A DNA stretch of 64,000 nucleotides, taken from contig NZ_JADPKR010000104.1 in NCBI RefSeq assembly GCF_023074055.1, forward strand, positions 54,815 through 118,814, written 5' to 3'. The DNA comes from Bradyrhizobium sp. 141. Its GTDB lineage: Bacteria > Pseudomonadota > Alphaproteobacteria > Rhizobiales > Xanthobacteraceae. Below, in pieces: positions 60,644 to 64,000 of the stretch (positions are counted from its first letter, which is position 1; the number at the start of each line of letters is the position of its first letter). The position numbers and the translations under genes are program-made. Below the pieces are notes generated by a model. The model had not been told where the DNA came from. It made no database searches and saw only the letters and a list, made by a program, of their open reading frames with translations.

Positions 60644-61090
60644 CTACCAATAGTTTCCGCACACATTGACCCATTGCCATCCATAGGGCGTCCAGCTCCT
60701 GCGCCAGCAACCATCGCTATAGCCGGCGTAGAAAAAGGGCGCGCCGAAGACGGCGAAACGGCGGAAGTGATGATGATGGAAGGCGTGGCGACCGTGCCAG
60801 CCGGCGCCGGCGAAACGCGGCCCGATCGCTGCGTGCGCGAAGCGTGCCCCGCCGAAGCCGGGACCGCCGACATGGGCGAAGCGCGCGCCGCCCATCCCGC
60901 CGGCACGCATGCCGCCAAAGCCGCCTGCGTGCATGCCGCCACTGAAATGCCCGCCGCCGCCGAAATGGCCGCCACCGCCAAAGCCGCCGTGACCTCCGCC
61001 ACCGCCGCCACGGGCCAGCACAGGTGAAGCGAACGCCACCATCGCGGCGAGCGTCGCCGCGGTGAGGCCTTTGAGAAGCCTGTTGCTCAT
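60644..61090 (-). CDS. Gly/His-rich secreted protein
   Basis: A 148-residue exported protein (signal peptide to about VLARG). The mature part is glycine-rich with repeated GGHFGGGG, GGMHAGG and GGARFAHVGG units, then a His-rich segment (HGRHAFHHHHFRR) and a conserved-looking end with two cysteines (DGCWRR, WVNVCGNYW). His and Gly richness suggests metal binding (Zn, Cu, Ni) or surface adhesion in the envelope. Function is not known. It lies upstream of, and in the same direction as, the two-component pair. Confidence 0.82.
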   Translation of the reverse strand: MSNRLLKGLTAATLAAMVAFASPVLARGGGGGGHGGFGGGGHFGGGGHFSGGMHAGGFGGMRAGGMGGARFAHVGGPGFGGARFAHAAIGPRFAGAGWHGRHAFHHHHFRRFAVFGAPFFYAGYSDGCWRRSWTPYGWQWVNVCGNYW

Positions 61091-61228
61091 CGAACCATCC
61101 TCCTTGCAGTGCGGCGGTCTCTGCGCCGCACGAGGACGATCAGATGAAAGGAAGGAACAGGCAGCTTCAACTTACAAACACGCCAGATTCTGACGCGGGT
61201 GTTAGGGAGGCGCGCCCCGCTCTCTCCT

Positions 61229-61315
61229 CGTCATTGCGAGGAGCCCTTGCGACGAAGCAATCCAGACTGTCCCGGCGGAGACAGTCTGGATTGCTTCGCT
61301 GCGCTCGCAATGACG
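61229..61315. repeat. palindromic element, family D copy 4
   Basis: An inverted repeat with ends CGTCATTGCGAGGAGC and GCTCGCAATGACG and inner arms AAGCAATCCAGACTGT / ACAGTCTGGATTGCTT, the longest inner arms of the four family D copies. It lies between the secreted protein gene and tex. Confidence 0.9.
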
Positions 61316-61354
61316 GCGCGGATGGAGCTTGCCCTATTCAGGCCTGCTCAGCTG

Positions 61355-63694
61355 CTACGCCCGCTTGCCGTTGTTCTTCTCCGCAGCGCGGCGGAGTGCT
61401 TCGGCGAGCGCCCCACCGCCGCCGGAGGATTCCTGCTTGCGGGGTGCAGAGGAGGTCATGCGCGACGGGTTGCGCGAGCTGTTGTCGCGCTGCATGCCGG
61501 GGGAGTCCTTCTTGGCGCCGACCTCGTCGTCGAGGCGCAGCGTCAGCGAGATGCGCTTGCGGGCGACTTCGAAGTCCAGAACCTTCACCTTGACGATGTC
61601 GCCGGGCTTCACCACCTCGCGCGGATCCTTGATGTAGGTCTTGGACATCGCCGAGATGTGCACGAGCCCGTCCTGGTGCACGCCGATGTCGACGAAGGCG
61701 CCGAACGCGGCGACGTTGGTCACAGTGCCCTCGAGGATCATGCCCTTCTTGAGATGCTTGATCTCCTCGACGCCCTCCATGAACACCGCGGCCTTGAACG
61801 CCGGACGCGGGTCGCGGCCGGGCTTTTCCAATTCACGCAGGATGTCGGTGACGGTCGGCAGACCGAAGGTCTCGTCGACGAAGTCCTTCGGCTTCAGCGT
61901 GCGCACGATCTCGCTGCTGCCGATCAGCGCCTTGATGTCGCTCTTGGTGGCGCTGAGAATCCGCCGCACCACCGGATAGGCTTCCGGATGCACGCCGGAA
62001 GCATCAAGCGGGTCCTCGCCGCCGAGAATGCGCAGGAAGCCCGCGCATTGCTCGAACGCCTTCGGCCCGAGCCGCGGCACGTCCTTGAGCGCCTTGCGCG
62101 ACTTGAACGGGCCGTTGGCGTCACGGTGCGCGACGATGCTCTGAGCAAGGCCGGAGCCGACGCCCGACACGCGCGCGAGCAGCGGCGCCGAGGCGGTGTT
62201 GACGTCGACGCCGACCGCGTTGACGCAGTCTTCGACCACGGCATCGAGCGATTTTGCCAGCTTGGCCTGGCCGAGATCGTGCTGGTATTGACCGACGCCG
62301 ATTGCCTTTGGCTCGATCTTGACAAGCTCGGCCAGCGGATCCTGGAGCCGCCGTGCGATCGAGACCGCGCCGCGCAGGGTGACGTCGAGGCCCGGCAGTT
62401 CCTCCGAGGCGAAAGCCGAGGCCGAATAGACCGACGCACCGGCCTCCGACACCACGATCTTGGTCATCTTCAGCTCGGCCAGACCCTTGACGAGATCGCC
62501 TGCGAGCTTGTCGGTCTCGCGCGAGGCGGTGCCGTTGCCGATCGCGATCAGCTCGACGCGATGCTTCAACGCGAGCTTGCCGAGGATCGCGAGCGACTCG
62601 TTCCATTGCCGCTGCGGCTCGTGCGGATAGATCACCGCGGTATCGACGACCTTGCCGGTCGCATCGGTGACGGCGACCTTGACGCCGGTGCGGTAGCCGG
62701 GATCCAGCCCCATGGTGACGCGGGTGCCGGCCGGCGCGGCCAGCAGGAGATCGCGCAAATTGGACGCGAACACGCGCACGGCCTCGGTCTCGGCGGCGTT
62801 CCACAGCCGCATGCGCAGGTCGATGTTGAGATGCACCTGGATCTTGGTGCGCCAGGCCCAGCGCACGGTGTCGATCAGCCAGCGATCGCCGGCGCGCTTG
62901 AGGTCGGCGATGCCGAACCGCTTCATGATCTTCAATTCATAGGCGCTCGGCACGCCCGGCGGCGGCGCCTCGGCCTCGGCCTGGATTTGCAGGTCGAGGA
63001 TCTCTTCCTTCTCGCCGCGGAACATCGCGAGGATGCGGTGCGACGGCAATTTGGTCAGCGGCTCGGAGAACTCGAAATAGTCGGCGAATTTTTCGCCCTC
63101 GGTCTTCTTGCCGTCGCGCACCTTGGACGCCATGCGCGCGTTGCTCCACATCTCCTCACGAAGCGCGCCGATCAAATCGGCGTCCTCGTCGAACCGCTCG
63201 ACCAGGATGGCGCGGGCGCCGTCCAGCGCGGCGGCGGCATCCGCAACGCCCTTCTCGGCATTGACGAAGCTTTCCGCCACCACCTTCGGATCGTTGGTGG
63301 GCTCCGCCATCAGCTGATTGGCGAGCGGCTCGAGGCCGGCTTCCTTGGCAATCTCCGCCTTGGTGCGGCGCTTGGGCTTGAACGGGAGATAGATGTCCTC
63401 GAGGCGGGCCTTGCTGTCGGCGGCGAGAATGGAGGCCTCGAGTGCGGCATCGAGCTTGCCCTGCTCCCGAACTGATTCGAGGATGGCCTTGCGGCGGTCT
63501 TCGAGCTCGCGCAGGTAGACCAGGCGCTCTTCCAAAGTGCGCAATTGCGCGTCGTCGAGGGCACCGGTCGCTTCCTTGCGGTAGCGGGCGATGAAGGGAA
63601 CCGTGGCGCCGCCGTCGAGCAGCGTCACCGCCGCCTCGACCTGCTCGGCGCGAACCCCAAGCTCTTGCGCAATTTTCTGGTTGATATTTGCCAC
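61355..63694 (-). CDS. tex: Tex family transcriptional accessory RNA-binding protein
   Basis: A 779-residue cytoplasmic protein of usual Tex length. The N-terminal helical part has ALLDGGATVPFIARYRKE, a hallmark; the YqgF/RuvC-like domain lies around residues 330-460 (LGLDPGYRTGVKVAVTD); HhH domains follow (about 500-560, GVDVNTASAPLLARVSGVG); and an S1 domain near the C-terminus (about 650-720, LEGTVTNVAAFGAFVDIGVHQDGLVHISAM). Tex binds RNA and interacts with RNA polymerase to affect transcription. The C-terminal tail is Arg/Asn/Gly-rich. It is monocistronic here. Confidence 0.95.
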   Translation of the reverse strand: MANINQKIAQELGVRAEQVEAAVTLLDGGATVPFIARYRKEATGALDDAQLRTLEERLVYLRELEDRRKAILESVREQGKLDAALEASILAADSKARLEDIYLPFKPKRRTKAEIAKEAGLEPLANQLMAEPTNDPKVVAESFVNAEKGVADAAAALDGARAILVERFDEDADLIGALREEMWSNARMASKVRDGKKTEGEKFADYFEFSEPLTKLPSHRILAMFRGEKEEILDLQIQAEAEAPPPGVPSAYELKIMKRFGIADLKRAGDRWLIDTVRWAWRTKIQVHLNIDLRMRLWNAAETEAVRVFASNLRDLLLAAPAGTRVTMGLDPGYRTGVKVAVTDATGKVVDTAVIYPHEPQRQWNESLAILGKLALKHRVELIAIGNGTASRETDKLAGDLVKGLAELKMTKIVVSEAGASVYSASAFASEELPGLDVTLRGAVSIARRLQDPLAELVKIEPKAIGVGQYQHDLGQAKLAKSLDAVVEDCVNAVGVDVNTASAPLLARVSGVGSGLAQSIVAHRDANGPFKSRKALKDVPRLGPKAFEQCAGFLRILGGEDPLDASGVHPEAYPVVRRILSATKSDIKALIGSSEIVRTLKPKDFVDETFGLPTVTDILRELEKPGRDPRPAFKAAVFMEGVEEIKHLKKGMILEGTVTNVAAFGAFVDIGVHQDGLVHISAMSKTYIKDPREVVKPGDIVKVKVLDFEVARKRISLTLRLDDEVGAKKDSPGMQRDNSSRNPSRMTSSAPRKQESSGGGGALAEALRRAAEKNNGKRA

Positions 63695-64000
63695 GCGAGA
63701 ATCCCTCTATCCAAGCACGCAATACGGGGGCGAACCACCGACCACGGGACGCCGCTTATGGACCAACCGGGGTTGATTCATCAAGGTACCGCGGACGACC
63801 GTCGACAGGGGATTTTTTGTTGATGGGATGCGATCTCGCCACAATTTTGGGAATGCCGGCAACTCCATCTCTTGCGTCGCGGCAAACCAAAGTAGTCAAC
63901 CCGTCATCCTGAGAGCTTGTGACCCTATGAGTTGCGGGCGCGCTATTTGGCTCGGTGGGACGATAGCAATCGGGCGGTAGGCCTCAAGGTTGGTGGGATT
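63695..64000. other. 306-bp terminal stretch with no supported gene
   Basis: The region beyond the tex start has no codon-biased open frame longer than about 30 codons. Sequence from about 63820 is a little AT-richer and holds no clear promoter, repeat or tRNA. Part of a gene may begin outside the window. Confidence 0.5.

Noticed and set aside
63688..63912. A short plus-strand frame beyond tex
   Set aside because: It overlaps the start of tex in antisense, has no ribosome site or codon bias, and its possible downstream start would give under 30 residues.

Overview
The window looks like a stretch of chromosome from a Bradyrhizobium-type alphaproteobacterium (Nitrobacteraceae). GC content is high almost throughout and strongly biased at third codon positions. 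The proline-utilisation enzyme PutA is 999 codons long with its catalytic cysteine exactly at codon 792, as in the characterised Bradyrhizobium PutA. There is a small DUF3551 protein, and the intergenic spaces are full of 80-150 bp palindromic elements. I see no rRNA, no tRNA, no CRISPR array, and no transposase or integrase.

Layout. 1-5.4 kb: small secreted or unknown proteins, two convergent orphan ABC-type substrate-binding proteins in a visibly AT-richer patch, and small hypothetical genes. 5.4-10.1 kb: a TPP-dependent acetolactate-synthase-like enzyme, an L,D-transpeptidase, a DUF2927 protein and a threonine-synthase-like PLP enzyme. 10.3-13.7 kb: a three-gene uracil-catabolism (URC) cluster, namely a GTP-cyclohydrolase-II-like URC1, a DUF1688 URC4 and a uracil phosphoribosyltransferase. 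It is preceded by a leader with a terminator-like hairpin touching the ribosome binding site. 13.7-16.0 kb: an M48 protease and a DUF898 membrane protein. 16.4-19.0 kb: two tandem CYP153-like P450 genes. 19.2-25.2 kb: a LysR regulator divergent from acyl-CoA dehydrogenase, class III CoA transferase, mesaconyl/3-methylfumaryl-CoA-hydratase-like protein and benzoylformate decarboxylase. 25.2-27.5 kb: two short-chain dehydrogenases around a MarR regulator with a perfect 29-bp operator-like palindrome.

27.5-36.9 kb: a hemolysin III-like protein, the YcjX/YcjF pair, a GT39-type glycosyltransferase, a membrane protein joining a cytochrome-b-like part, a [2Fe-2S] ferredoxin domain and a class III nucleotide cyclase, a SorAB-type sulfite dehydrogenase and a cold-shock protein. 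37.1-42.8 kb: an Lrp-type regulator divergent from putA, then a CoA transferase and a glutathione transferase. 42.9-48.1 kb: a 54-residue membrane protein, a CxxCH secreted protein, an anchored Ala/Pro-rich protein and a LemA/TPM/TPM cluster. 48.4-51.6 kb: an operon of one crotonase-fold protein and two acyl-CoA dehydrogenases. 51.7-57.4 kb: an orphan form II CoxL-type molybdenum hydroxylase large subunit, an HtrA-type protease, a DapA-like aldolase and a Tat-exported VOC protein. 57.5-63.7 kb: a protease-like protein lacking its catalytic His and Ser, overlapped by a LuxR-type HTH gene, then a two-component pair, a Gly/His-rich secreted protein and Tex.

The overall theme is catabolism of carboxylic and aromatic acids, pyrimidines, proline and sulfite, with envelope functions. 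The most interesting items are the URC operon with its candidate attenuator, the redox-domain cyclase, the pseudoprotease/HTH pair, and the palindromic elements. Elements of clearly different sequence share the same CGTCAT/ATGACG or CGTAG/CTACG ends.
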